DNA of 29,683 nucleotides, taken from assembly GCA_035539855.1 (NCBI GenBank), contig DATLHO010000188.1:1-29683 (forward strand). The letters run 5' to 3'. The stretch comes from DATLHO01 sp035539855 (GTDB lineage: Bacteria > Bacteroidota > Ignavibacteria > OLB7). The notes beneath the pieces are model-generated. The model did not search any database. It saw only the letters and a program-made list of their open reading frames with translations, and was not told the origin of the DNA. This document shows positions 21,657-29,683 of this stretch, one piece after another; within the stretch, counting starts at the first letter, position 1; each line of letters opens with the position of its first letter. A program made the translations under genes and the position numbers.

Positions 21657-23031
21657 GCAACCTACCCTGCGGCCCCGCCAACGCATCGCCCGCCTCGGCC
21701 GCCACTTCGCCGCGTCTTGCGTGATGCGGATTCTCCTTGAGATCCGCTTCGACTTTCTCGCGCTCGATCTCGGCGCGGCGGCGCTCGCGCCAGCGGAAGG
21801 CGGCGCGCAGCAGCAGGCCGGTGACCGGGATCGCGACGAGCATTCCGCCGAGACCCATGAAGTAGCCGAACAGGAGCAGCGACGACATCACCACCAGCGG
21901 GTGCAGGTCGGTGTGCCGGCCCATGACGTGCGGTCCGATGATCGCCGTCTCGATCACCGACTGCGCGGCGAAGAGCACCGTCACCCACAACGCCGCCATC
22001 GCCGGATCGGGCATCGTCAGGGCGGTCAGCAGCACGAGTCCCCAGGCGATGATCGCGCCGAGATACGGTATCAGCGCGAGCACGCCCGTCACGACGCCGA
22101 GCAGCAGCGCGCCCGGCACGCCGATGATCGCCAGTCCCACGCCGATGAACGCGCCCTGGAAGACGCTCGTGATCAGGTCGCCGCGCAGATAGCCACCGAC
22201 GACCTCGTGCATGTCGTTGAGCATCCGCTGCGAGCGCACCTGGTACTCCTGCGGGATGAACGAGTAGATCGTCGCGCGAATGTGCCAGTAATCCTTGATG
22301 AGGTAGAACATCAGGAAGGGCACCATCACGACGTTGGTGACCACCGCGATGATGTTCGAGATCGCGCCGGGGAGCTCGCGCGTCATCTCGTTCGCCTGGG
22401 CGAACACCGCTCCCTCGAGTCCGCTGATGCGGGGAACGACGTAGCGCTCGATGATCATCTGCGCCTTCGGCTGCGGGATGCCCGTCAGGCGCGTCAATCC
22501 TCCTGAGCGTGCCCACGTCACGAAGCTGTCGGTGACCCTGTCGATCGCGCCGAGCGCCGTGCCGAGCTGCGCGATGAGCACCGGCACCATGTAGCCGGCC
22601 ACCACCGCAATGAGGCCGACCAGGATCAGGCTCGCGACGAGCGCCAGGATCCAGCGCTTGATGTAGAAGCGCCGCTGCAGGTACGTCACGACCGGATCGA
22701 CGATGTACGCGAACAGAAACGCGAAGACGAACGGCACCAGTACGCTGAACGCGGTCACGCTGATCCACAGGACCAGCAGGATTGCGCCGACGACGAGCAA
22801 CGGACGGATCTTCGGCTCCGCGCGGAAGGGCCACAGGAAGATTCCCGCGAACAACGCGATCACCACCGGCGAGATCACCGCGCGCACGTCGTACATCAAC
22901 AGACCGATCAGGATCACCCCCGCACTCACCATCAGCACGCCGTACAACGTCGTCGGGACAGGGAAGGTGTGGGGAAAGAACCGCAGGGGCCGCGTCCGCC
23001 ATCGACGCGTGCGCGCACCGTGGGGCGCCAT
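21652..23031 (-). CDS. AI-2E (PerM/TqsA-type) family transporter
   Basis: A polytopic inner-membrane protein of the AI-2E family, a large group named after TqsA; the true substrate of most members is unknown. About 459 residues from ATG 23031. Membrane segments start at FPVPTTLYGVLMVSAGVIL and continue in the family pattern of two N-terminal pairs, a soluble central stretch (IDRVTDSFVTWAR ... AQANEMTRELPGAI) and C-terminal helices with the conserved GVVTGVLALIPYLGAIIAW and HTDLHPLVVMSSLL. The tail is charged (RWRERRRAEIEREKVE). The frame stays open to ATG 23154, which would add 41 basic residues. A perfect AGGAGGT lies 13 nt before ATG 23031, somewhat far, so the exact start is unsure. The stop touches the right end of the heptad element. 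Confidence 0.85.
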   Translation of the reverse strand: MAPHGARTRRWRTRPLRFFPHTFPVPTTLYGVLMVSAGVILIGLLMYDVRAVISPVVIALFAGIFLWPFRAEPKIRPLLVVGAILLVLWISVTAFSVLVPFVFAFLFAYIVDPVVTYLQRRFYIKRWILALVASLILVGLIAVVAGYMVPVLIAQLGTALGAIDRVTDSFVTWARSGGLTRLTGIPQPKAQMIIERYVVPRISGLEGAVFAQANEMTRELPGAISNIIAVVTNVVMVPFLMFYLIKDYWHIRATIYSFIPQEYQVRSQRMLNDMHEVVGGYLRGDLITSVFQGAFIGVGLAIIGVPGALLLGVVTGVLALIPYLGAIIAWGLVLLTALTMPDPAMAALWVTVLFAAQSVIETAIIGPHVMGRHTDLHPLVVMSSLLLFGYFMGLGGMLVAIPVTGLLLRAAFRWRERRRAEIEREKVEADLKENPHHARRGEVAAEAGDALAGPQGRLP

Positions 23032-23359
23032 CGCCGAGTGATCGACCTCCTCGGGTGTCTCCCTCGGCGATTCGATCGTGCGCGCCAGCCTGCCGTTGCG
23101 ATTCGGCGCTCGCTCGCTCCGTCCGACTGTCGTACCCTGCGCGAATCGGCTCATGTATCGGCTCTCGTGTACTCAGTTCCTCGTTTTCATCCCGAAACTG
23201 GTGCACTGCATAGCCCGTGCCGAAGGCAATAAACTGTCGGGCATCGAGTCTCTCCAGTGACCCGTCGGCACTTCGCCGTTGTGCGACCGAACCGATCGTG
23301 TATGCCGGTCGAGCCTTCGCAACAGCGGCGGGACCACTCGTGAACGTCGAATCGAGCCT
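23032..23359. other. Divergent spacer between the transporter and DUF4159 genes
   Basis: About 330 bp that should hold both promoters, or about 200 bp if the transporter starts at 23154. I see no TAnnTTTG box on either strand and no hairpin of note. A minus-strand frame through 23155-23300 looks somewhat protein-like but lacks a usable start and runs into the transporter in another frame. Confidence 0.35.
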
Positions 23360-24073
23360 ATGTACCGGATCCTTCTCCCCCTCGTCCTCCTGTCGACCAT
23401 TCTCGCGCCCGGCGTGCCGTCGGCGCGTGCGCAGCAGCCGCAGATCGGCGGCGCGGCGCCGGCGAATCCCAGCTCGAGCGCCCTCGTGCTCGCGCGCGTG
23501 AAGTACTCCGGCGGTGGCGACTGGTACAACGACCAGGAGGCCGACGTCAACATGCTCGAGTATCTGCGGAGCAACACGTCGGTCAACGTGCGCCCGCAGT
23601 TCGAGTACGTCGAGCTGACGAGCGACAACATCTTCAACTACCCGATCCTCTTTTTGACCGGGCACGGCAACATCGACTTCTCGCCGGCGGAGGCGCGCCG
23701 GCTGCGCGCGTACCTCGACAACGGCGGTTTCCTGTACATCGACGACGACTACGGCCTCGACACGGCGGTGCGGCGCGAGATGCGCAAGGTCTTCCCCGAG
23801 CAGGAGATGCGCGAGCTTCCGTTCGACCACCCGCTGTACCACTCGTACTACGAGTTCCCGAACGGTCTTCCGAAGATCCACGAGCACGACGCGAAGCCGC
23901 CGCAGGGCTACGGCCTGTTCACCGACGGCAACCGCCTCTGCGTCTACTACACGACCGAGACGAATCCCTCCGACGGATGGGCCGATGCCTCTGTGCACAA
24001 CAATCCCCCCGAGAAGCGCGAGGCCGCGTTCCGGATCGGGACGAACATCGTCGTGTACGCGCTGACGCGCTGA
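23360..24073 (+). CDS. Exported DUF4159 protein
   Basis: A 237-residue protein with a signal peptide (residues 1 to about 25, ending SARAQQ) and a DUF4159 domain: LVLARVKYSGGGDWYNDQEADVNMLEYLRSNT, ILFLTGHGNIDFSPAEARRLRAYLDNGGFLYIDDDYG and FDHPLYHSYYEFP. The domain has a glutamine-amidotransferase-like fold in known members, but no function has been set. It is often found near MoxR ATPase, DUF58 and VWA genes; here a VWA gene lies 3.2 kb downstream with an M16 peptidase between. The start is fixed by the signal peptide. A hairpin terminator follows, so it may be monocistronic. Confidence 0.85.
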   Translation: MYRILLPLVLLSTILAPGVPSARAQQPQIGGAAPANPSSSALVLARVKYSGGGDWYNDQEADVNMLEYLRSNTSVNVRPQFEYVELTSDNIFNYPILFLTGHGNIDFSPAEARRLRAYLDNGGFLYIDDDYGLDTAVRREMRKVFPEQEMRELPFDHPLYHSYYEFPNGLPKIHEHDAKPPQGYGLFTDGNRLCVYYTTETNPSDGWADASVHNNPPEKREAAFRIGTNIVVYALTR

Positions 24074-24174
24074 GCCGCTGCCTCCCGCGTGTGCCATCGC
24101 GAGCATTGGGCACTCTTCGGGGAAATCGAGCACCCGGCCGAGTCAACCACCGTTTGCCTCGCACGCTCTCCCAC

Positions 24175-24201
24175 AGGCCCGCCCTTGCCCTCGGCGGGCC
24201 T
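24175..24201 (+). terminator. Hairpin after the DUF4159 gene
   Basis: AGGCCCGCC and GGCGGGCCT form a perfect 9-bp stem with a 9-nt loop, followed by GCGTCGTAGTTT. This tail differs by one base from the CCTTCGTCGT tail seen after other hairpins in the window. It is 100 nt past the stop. Confidence 0.6.
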
Positions 24202-24267
24202 GCGTCGTAGTTTCCCCGGACCCCCCCGATCGCCGACCTCCGGGATTCCACTCCAAAGCCGTCATCC

Positions 24268-27147
24268 ATGAACCGCACCAGCACTCGCATACCTCGTACA
24301 GCGCTCGCGTCAACTCTGGCGACGGCCGCCATCGCAGCCATGATCACCCTGTCGTTGTCGGCGCCCCTTGCGGCGCAGACCGCGGGCGGGGGCGTCGTGC
24401 CGATCGATCCGAACACGACCGTCGGTCGGCTCGACAACGGGCTGACGTACTACATCCTGCCGAACAAGCTGCCGGCGAAGCGCGCCGAGCTGCGGCTGGT
24501 CGTGCGCGTGGGCTCGATCGTCGAGGATCCCGATCAGCAGGGTCTCGCGCACTTCGTCGAGCACATAGCGTTCAACGGCTCGAAGAACTTCAAGAAGCAG
24601 GCGATCGTCAACTACCTCGAGTCGATCGGCGTCAAGTTCGGTCCGCATCTCAACGCGTACACGAGCTTCGACGAGACGGTCTACATGCTCCAGGTGCCGA
24701 CCGACAGCGCCTCGCAGATGCAGACCGGGATTCAGATCCTCGAGGATTGGGCGCACAACCTCTCGTTCGACGAGGCCGAGATCGACAAGGAGCGCGGCGT
24801 CGTGCGCGAGGAGTGGCGGCTGAGCCGCGGCGCCGGCGCGCGCATGACCGACGTGACGCTGCCGGTCTACTTCAAGGGATCGCGCTACGCCGAGCGCCTG
24901 CCGATCGGCAAGGTCGAGGTCGTCGACACCGCGTCGTACGAGACGATCCGCCGGTTCTATCGCGACTGGTATCGGCCCGACCTGATGTCGGTGATCGCGG
25001 TCGGCGACTTCGATCGCACGACGATCGAGGCGCTCATCCGCCGTCACTTCTCGCGCATCCCGACGAGCGCGACGCCCCGGACGCGCGAGTACTTCCCGAT
25101 CCCCGATCAGCCCGGCACCGATGCGGTCGTCGCGACCGACAAGGAGGCCGACCAGGCGAGCGTCTCGATCTCCTACCGCCATCCCGTCTCCAGCTACTCG
25201 ACCGAGGTCGACTACCGGACGCAGCTCGTCGAAGGGCTGCTCGGCGGAATGCTCTCCGCCCGCCTCGACGAGCTCCGCAGCAAGGCCGATCCCCCCTTCG
25301 CCTTCGCATGGGGCGGCAAGGGCTCCGCCGCGAAGACGAAGGACTACATGAGTCTCACTGCGATGGCGCCGGAGGACAAGGTGATGCAGGCGTTCGAAGC
25401 GCTCGTCACCGAGGCTGAGCGCGCACGTGTGCACGGGTTCACCGTCACCGAGCTCGAGCGGCAGAAGCGCGACCTGATCCGCGGCCTCGAGCAGCAGTAC
25501 GAGGAGCGCGACAAGACCGAGTCGTCGCGCCTCGTCCGCCGCTACGTCGGTCACGCGCTCGGGCGCGCGTTCGCGCCGAGCATCACCGACGAACTGCAAC
25601 TGGCGCGGCAGCTCATGCCCGGCATCAGGCTCGACGAGATCAACCGCCTCGCAGCCCAGGTGATCACGCGCGAGAATCGCGTCGTCACCGTCGAGGCACC
25701 CGAGAAGAGCGGCGTGTCGATCCCCGGCGCGCAGGAGCTCGTGGCGAAGCTCGAGACGATCGAGGGACGTCCGATCGCCGCGTATCGCGACGAGATGCCG
25801 AGTGGTCCTCTGATGGAAGCCGCCGCGGCGAAGGGATCGATCGTCGCCGCCAAGCGCAACGACAAGCTCGGCCTCGTCGAGTGGAAGCTCGCCAACGGCG
25901 TGCGCGTGATCGTCAAGCCCACCGACTACAAGAACGACGAGGTGCTCATGCGCGCCTACAGTCCGGGCGGCTCGTCGCTCGTTTCGGATGACGCGCAGTA
26001 CGAGGCGATCGCCGGCGCGTCGAGCGTCGTCGGCCAGTCCGGCGTCGGCGCGTTCGACAACGTCGCGCTCGGCAAGAAGCTCACCGGCCAGGTCGCGTGG
26101 GTCTCGCCGATGATCGGCACGTACTCCGAGGGAATGCGCGGTGGCGCATCGCCGAAGGATCTCGAGACGATGATGCAGTTGACGAGCCTGTACTTCACCG
26201 CGCCGCGCGCCGACAGCGGCGCGTTCCAGTCGTACCGCACGATGGTCTCGACGATGTCGAGGAATCAGGGCATGACCCCCGAGGGACGCATGCAGGACAC
26301 GCTGTCGGTCACGCTCGCGCAGTACCATCCGCGCTCGAAGCCGTTCTCGCAGGCCACGCTCGACGCCATGCAGCTCGATCGCTCGTACGAGTTCTACCGC
26401 GAGCGCTTCGCCGATGCCGGAGACTTCACGTTCGTCTTCGTCGGCAACATCGACACGACGACCTTCAAGCCCCTCGTTGCGAAGTACCTCGGAACGCTTC
26501 CCACGACCGGCAGGACCGAGACCTGGCGCGACATCGGCTACCGCTATCCGACGGGCACGATCGAGAAGACGGTGACCGCGGGCATCGAGCCGAAGAGCCA
26601 GGTGCGCACCGTGCTCACCGGCGGTTTCGAATGGAACGACCGCAACCGTCACCTGCTCACCTCGACGACGAGCGTCCTGGCGATCATGCTGCGCGAAGTG
26701 CTGCGCGAGGAGCTCGGCGGCACCTACGGAGTATCCGTTCGCTCCAGCACGTCGCCCGTGCCGGTGCCGAGCTACCGCGTCGACCTCGGCTTCGGCTGCG
26801 CGCCCGATCGCGTCGCCGAGCTCACGCGCGCGATGCACGCGACGATCGACAGCCTCAAGCGCTTCGGTCCGAGCGAGACGAACCTGCGCAAGGTCAAGGA
26901 GTCGCAGCGCCGCGATCGCGAGACCCGGATGAAGCAGAACGCGTTCTGGGCCGACCAGCTCGAAACCGCCGTGCGCAACGGCGACGATCCGATGGGCATC
27001 CTCGAGGAGGCCACGATGACCGAGGAGCTCACCGCCGACGCCGTCCGTCAGGCCGCCAACCGGTACTTCGACATGACCAACCAGGTCAAGGTCGTGCTCT
27101 ATCCGGAGACCAGGGTCGCCGACGAGAAGGTGTCGCCGGGACGTTGA
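24268..27147 (+). CDS. Exported M16-family metallopeptidase (pitrilysin/PqqL-type)
   Basis: A 959-residue protein. Residues 1-37 are a signal peptide (LSAPLAAQT). The inverted zinc motif H95-F-V-E98-H99 is followed 76 residues later by E175 in EIDKERGVVREEW, the third zinc ligand, so the first M16 half is catalytically complete. Four M16 domains can be traced: the active domain, a second with PDLMSVIAVGDFD, a third from about residue 530 (LGLVEWKLANGVRVIVKP, with no HxxEH, as expected), and a fourth with FTFVFVGNIDTTTFKPLVAKYL. The long two-repeat single-chain layout resembles the PqqL group of periplasmic zinc peptidases. It probably degrades peptides in the periplasm. ATG 24268 is set by the signal peptide. 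Confidence 0.92.
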   Translation: MNRTSTRIPRTALASTLATAAIAAMITLSLSAPLAAQTAGGGVVPIDPNTTVGRLDNGLTYYILPNKLPAKRAELRLVVRVGSIVEDPDQQGLAHFVEHIAFNGSKNFKKQAIVNYLESIGVKFGPHLNAYTSFDETVYMLQVPTDSASQMQTGIQILEDWAHNLSFDEAEIDKERGVVREEWRLSRGAGARMTDVTLPVYFKGSRYAERLPIGKVEVVDTASYETIRRFYRDWYRPDLMSVIAVGDFDRTTIEALIRRHFSRIPTSATPRTREYFPIPDQPGTDAVVATDKEADQASVSISYRHPVSSYSTEVDYRTQLVEGLLGGMLSARLDELRSKADPPFAFAWGGKGSAAKTKDYMSLTAMAPEDKVMQAFEALVTEAERARVHGFTVTELERQKRDLIRGLEQQYEERDKTESSRLVRRYVGHALGRAFAPSITDELQLARQLMPGIRLDEINRLAAQVITRENRVVTVEAPEKSGVSIPGAQELVAKLETIEGRPIAAYRDEMPSGPLMEAAAAKGSIVAAKRNDKLGLVEWKLANGVRVIVKPTDYKNDEVLMRAYSPGGSSLVSDDAQYEAIAGASSVVGQSGVGAFDNVALGKKLTGQVAWVSPMIGTYSEGMRGGASPKDLETMMQLTSLYFTAPRADSGAFQSYRTMVSTMSRNQGMTPEGRMQDTLSVTLAQYHPRSKPFSQATLDAMQLDRSYEFYRERFADAGDFTFVFVGNIDTTTFKPLVAKYLGTLPTTGRTETWRDIGYRYPTGTIEKTVTAGIEPKSQVRTVLTGGFEWNDRNRHLLTSTTSVLAIMLREVLREELGGTYGVSVRSSTSPVPVPSYRVDLGFGCAPDRVAELTRAMHATIDSLKRFGPSETNLRKVKESQRRDRETRMKQNAFWADQLETAVRNGDDPMGILEEATMTEELTADAVRQAANRYFDMTNQVKVVLYPETRVADEKVSPGR

Positions 27148-27283
27148 GTTTCCGGCGCGGCCGCCTCGCGCGAGTATCTCATGGGCGCCTCTGCCACCGG
27201 CGGGGGCGCCTGTCGTTTGCGGGTGAGTGCATCGGGCACGGGGTTTTCGTATCGTAGAGCACCACTGTACGCCGGGCAATGTC

Positions 27284-28393
27284 ATGCGCATCCGTTATTC
27301 AGAATGGTCGGCCGATCGCCTGACCGATCAGCAGCGGCTCGAACAGCTCCTGCAGCTCTTCAGCTACCTGCTGATGAAGACCTCCGGTGATGTCGACGAG
27401 GCGCTCGAATGGATGAGCCGCCTCGACGAGCAGTACAACCTGCTCGGTGACATGTCGATGGAGGAGTTCATCGAGCGACTCAAGGAGGCGGGGCTCATCC
27501 GCGACGACGAGACCGGCGGCGGCGACTTCGAGCTGACCGCACGCGGCGCGCAGCGGATCCGCCAGGACGCTCTGCGCGAGATCTTCTCGTCGCTCAACAA
27601 GGCCGGCGCGGGCGAGCACGAGACGCCGCACACGGGCTCCGGCGTCGAGCACACCGGTGAGCTCCGCGACTACGTCTTCGGCGACCAGCCGACGAACATC
27701 GATGCGACCAGCACGCTCACCAACGCGCTGCACCGCGACAGCGACCTCGATCACTTCTCGCTGCACGAGGAAGACATCCGCGTGCACGAGACCGAGCACA
27801 CCTCGACCGTCTCGACGGTGCTCATGCTCGACATCTCGCACTCGATGATCCTCTACGGCGAGGACCGGATCACGCCGGCGAAGCAGGTCGCGCTGGCGCT
27901 CACCGAGCTGATCATGACGCGCTTCCCGAAGGATCGCCTGCAGGTGCTGCTCTTCGGCGACGAGGCTCGCGAGGTCAACGTTCACGAGCTCCCGTTCGTG
28001 ACGGTCGGACCGTTCCACACCAACACCAAGGCTGGCCTGGCGCTCGCGCGGCAGTTGCTGCGGCGCAAGGGCGGCGCGAACAAGCAGATCTTCATGGTCA
28101 CCGACGGCAAGCCCTCGGCGATCTTCGAAGACACCGGCCGGCTCTACAAGAACTCCTTCGGACTCGATCCCCGCATCGTCAACAAGACGCTCGACGAGGC
28201 GGTCGCCTGTCGTCGCGAGGGGATCGTCATCAGCACGTTCATGGTCGCCCGCGATCCGTACCTCGTCAACTTCGTCGAGGAGCTCACAAAGGCCAATCGC
28301 GGCCGCGCGTACTACTCCGGACTCAACAAGCTCGGCGAGACCGTCTTCGTCGACTACATCCGCAACCGCCGCAAGAAGTTCATGAGCCGGTAG
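27284..28393 (+). CDS. VWA-domain protein
   Basis: A 369-residue protein without signal peptide. The N-terminal half (residues 1 to about 130) is helical with many charged residues (DQQRLEQLLQLFSYLLMKTSGDVDEALEWMSRLDEQ). A His/Asp/Glu-rich link (HETPHTGSGVEHTGEL, HEEDIRVHETEHTSTV) leads to a VWA domain with an intact MIDAS start, D183-I-S185-H-S187, and the later TNTKAGLALARQLL and FMVTDGKPSAI segments. Such proteins usually act with a MoxR-type AAA ATPase in assembling or activating a target; no MoxR gene is in the window. ATG 27284 is chosen over 27227, whose extra residues are not family-like. Confidence 0.85.
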   Translation: MRIRYSEWSADRLTDQQRLEQLLQLFSYLLMKTSGDVDEALEWMSRLDEQYNLLGDMSMEEFIERLKEAGLIRDDETGGGDFELTARGAQRIRQDALREIFSSLNKAGAGEHETPHTGSGVEHTGELRDYVFGDQPTNIDATSTLTNALHRDSDLDHFSLHEEDIRVHETEHTSTVSTVLMLDISHSMILYGEDRITPAKQVALALTELIMTRFPKDRLQVLLFGDEAREVNVHELPFVTVGPFHTNTKAGLALARQLLRRKGGANKQIFMVTDGKPSAIFEDTGRLYKNSFGLDPRIVNKTLDEAVACRREGIVISTFMVARDPYLVNFVEELTKANRGRAYYSGLNKLGETVFVDYIRNRRKKFMSR

Positions 28394-28478
28394 CACCGGC
28401 GCGACTACGACGCCGGAGATGCCCTTCAGAAATCCCGCCAGTGACGTACATTCCCCCTCTCTTTCGAGGAACATTCGG

Positions 28479-29087
28479 ATGCATCGTTTCTTCAATCGCC
28501 TTGCCGTCGTCCTGCTGTCGATCACCGCAGCGGCGTCGAGCGCACAGGCAGACGGCGTCACCGCCGATGACTGGGGCAAGCTCTTCAGCGCGATCACCAG
28601 CGAAAGCTGGAAGGACGCGGTCGAGCTCTCGCTCGACGTGCTCGACCGTCTGCCGCAGGATGCCGAGGTCGACCTCGCGCGGGCACGCTACGTGTACCTG
28701 TTCGCGCTCAGCGGCCAGGTGACCGCCGGCGAGCTGACGCACGCCGAATTCGCGGAGCACCTCGAGCCGATGATCGGCCAGCGACTCGTGCTGCCCGGGC
28801 ATCCGGTGGCCGACCCTCGGACGAACGGTCCGATGCTCAGCCAGATCGCGAAGACCGATGATCCAGCGGTGGTGATGGTCATGGCCGCGAATGCCGACAT
28901 GACGTCGATCCACTGCTTCGAGTACGCGACGCTGCGCGAGCCCGTCGACCTTGCGGCGCATGTCGACGACATCGGCTTCATCAGCGGCACGCTCGGTCGC
29001 ATCGAGACCAACGCGAGCGGCTCCGACATCTGGGTCGCGCGCGTGTACCTCGACGACGCGACGATCGCGTTCGCCTCGCGGCACTAG
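28479..29087 (+). CDS. Small exported protein of unknown function
   Basis: I do not recognise this 202-residue protein. Residues 1 to about 25 form a signal peptide (FNRLAVVLLSITAAASSAQA). The mature part begins with a helical, TPR-like stretch (WGKLFSAITSESWKDAVELSLDVLDRLPQDAEVDLARARYVYLFALSGQ) and ends with beta strands (FISGTLGRIETNASGSDIWVARVYLDDATIAF). GAGGA lies 9 bases before ATG 28479, which supports that start over the upstream 28419. It follows the VWA gene at 85 nt; a short inverted repeat (CCGGCG / CGCCGG) lies in between. Confidence 0.7.
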   Translation: MHRFFNRLAVVLLSITAAASSAQADGVTADDWGKLFSAITSESWKDAVELSLDVLDRLPQDAEVDLARARYVYLFALSGQVTAGELTHAEFAEHLEPMIGQRLVLPGHPVADPRTNGPMLSQIAKTDDPAVVMVMAANADMTSIHCFEYATLREPVDLAAHVDDIGFISGTLGRIETNASGSDIWVARVYLDDATIAFASRH

Positions 29088-29175
29088 CGGCGGAACCCGA
29101 GCGAACGGCTCCTGCGCCGCGGCAGAGGCGGCGACGACCCAACGACCAACGTCTCATTCGATCGATATCTCCCGC

Positions 29176-29559
29176 ATGTCCGACAACACCAGCGAGCGCT
29201 CGTACAGCATCGGCACGACTCTCCTGACCGCCGCGGCGGCCTTCACCGGATCGATCATCGGGAATGGCCTGCGCAACTTCATCCAGGCCAAGGTGGAGCA
29301 CGACGAGAAGGTTCGCTTCGGAGTTCCGACGCCGGACCAGATCGAGCTCACCTTCACCGGCGTCGTCAGCGCGACGCTCGCGGCGACCGCGCTCGCGCAT
29401 GTCGTCGCGCGTCGCCGTCCGCTTGTCGGACTGCTGCTCGGCGTCGGATTGAGCGCTGCGACCGGCGATGCTCCCGATCGACTGTTCCTCGAGATGCTCG
29501 AGAGCGAGCCCGACGGATTCGTTCCGATGGCATTCGAAGAGGAGCCCGATGGCGTCTAG
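29176..29559 (+). CDS. Small membrane protein of unknown function
   Basis: A 127-residue protein not recognised by me. It has a first hydrophobic stretch (SIGTTLLTAAAAFTGSIIGNGL), a polar loop (NFIQAKVEHDEKVRFGVPTPDQIELT) and two further hydrophobic segments (FTGVVSATLAATALAHVVA and PLVGLLLGVGLSAATG), ending in an acidic tail (EEEPDGV). It lies 11 nt before the next gene, so the pair is likely cotranscribed. Confidence 0.65.
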   Translation: MSDNTSERSYSIGTTLLTAAAAFTGSIIGNGLRNFIQAKVEHDEKVRFGVPTPDQIELTFTGVVSATLAATALAHVVARRRPLVGLLLGVGLSAATGDAPDRLFLEMLESEPDGFVPMAFEEEPDGV

Positions 29560-29570
29560 CCCCCCGAAGC

Positions 29571-29683
29571 ATGGATAAGATCCTCGCCGTCGACTGGCAT
29601 GCGATCTTCGTTCCCAGCACATCGCTCGCGGAGATCGTCATCCGCGGTGTGCTCACCTACCTCGTTCTCTTCGCGATCCTCCG
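29571..29683 (+). CDS. DUF421/YetF-like membrane protein, N-terminal fragment
   Basis: The frame starts MDKILAVDWHAIFVPSTSLAEIVIRGVLTYLVLFAIL and is cut by the window end after 37 codons. The pattern of a short polar start, then SLAEIVIRG followed by a membrane helix, is that of the N terminus of DUF421 (YetF) family inner-membrane proteins. Only this fragment is available, so the assignment is moderate. Confidence 0.55.
   Translation, partial: MDKILAVDWHAIFVPSTSLAEIVIRGVLTYLVLFAIL

Noticed and set aside
23155..23310. Protein-like minus-strand frame in the transporter/DUF4159 spacer (segment reading SLERLDARQFIAFGTGYAVHQF)
   Set aside because: No ATG, GTG or TTG start in a suitable place; it runs out of frame into the transporter gene and its codons are more AT-rich than genes in the window. 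It is probably intergenic DNA.
24310..27291. 993-codon minus-strand open frame opposite the M16 peptidase
   Set aside because: Antisense shadow without recognisable motifs; the plus strand has the complete HxxEH protease with a signal peptide.

Overview
The window is GC-rich (by eye about two thirds G+C) and gene-dense. It comes from a Gram-negative bacterium with a type IX secretion system (T9SS). Two minus-strand genes (1602-3995 and 13602-15857) end in T9SS type A C-terminal sorting domains. The only two perfect TAnnTTTG boxes I found on the plus strand each lie about 25 nt upstream of a housekeeping start codon, and TAnnTTTG is the Bacteroidota-type sigma-A -7 element. This points to the FCB superphylum (Bacteroidota / Chlorobiota / Kapabacteria-like); the high GC argues against common Bacteroidota genera. 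The exact lineage is inference.

Left part (1-8.2 kb). The first 260 bases look like a leftward rRNA-type leader (promoter, GAAA-loop hairpins, boxA-like element). Next come a divergent tryptophan 2,3-dioxygenase, a convergent secreted metalloprotease of the reprolysin type, and a structured gene-free spacer. The overlapping pair coaBC / family-4 uracil-DNA glycosylase follows, and then a Lys/Ala/Gly-repeat histone-H1-like protein with a clear terminator.

Middle (8.3-18.7 kb). This holds an in-frame FolC-RadC fusion, a Gmad2/GerMN lipoprotein, an exported gingipain-like (C25-fold) protein with Fn3 domains, a second T9SS cargo protein, a small orphan protein and an M61 PDZ peptidase. Three of the terminator hairpins here and at 1.5 kb share the same CCTTCGTCGTT tail.

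Accessory-like stretch (18.68-21.66 kb). A four-helix-bundle (S23/IVP-type) gene sits in a cassette bracketed by inverted arrays of a degenerate 7-bp repeat (GATGTCA / TGACATC). The next gene is a PA0069/Rv2578c-type radical SAM protein. A LAGLIDADG intein is inserted exactly at the third cysteine of its CxxxCxxC cluster motif. Immediately after it, a second, non-coding cassette with the same heptad ends encloses a large palindrome. This pair of cassettes plus the intein is the most unusual part of the window.

Right part (21.65-29.68 kb). An AI-2E-family transporter (minus) is followed by a rightward series: exported DUF4159 protein, large M16 metalloprotease, VWA-domain protein, small exported protein, small membrane protein and the start of a DUF421/YetF-like membrane protein cut by the window end.

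All assignments are from reading the sequence; no database search was run.
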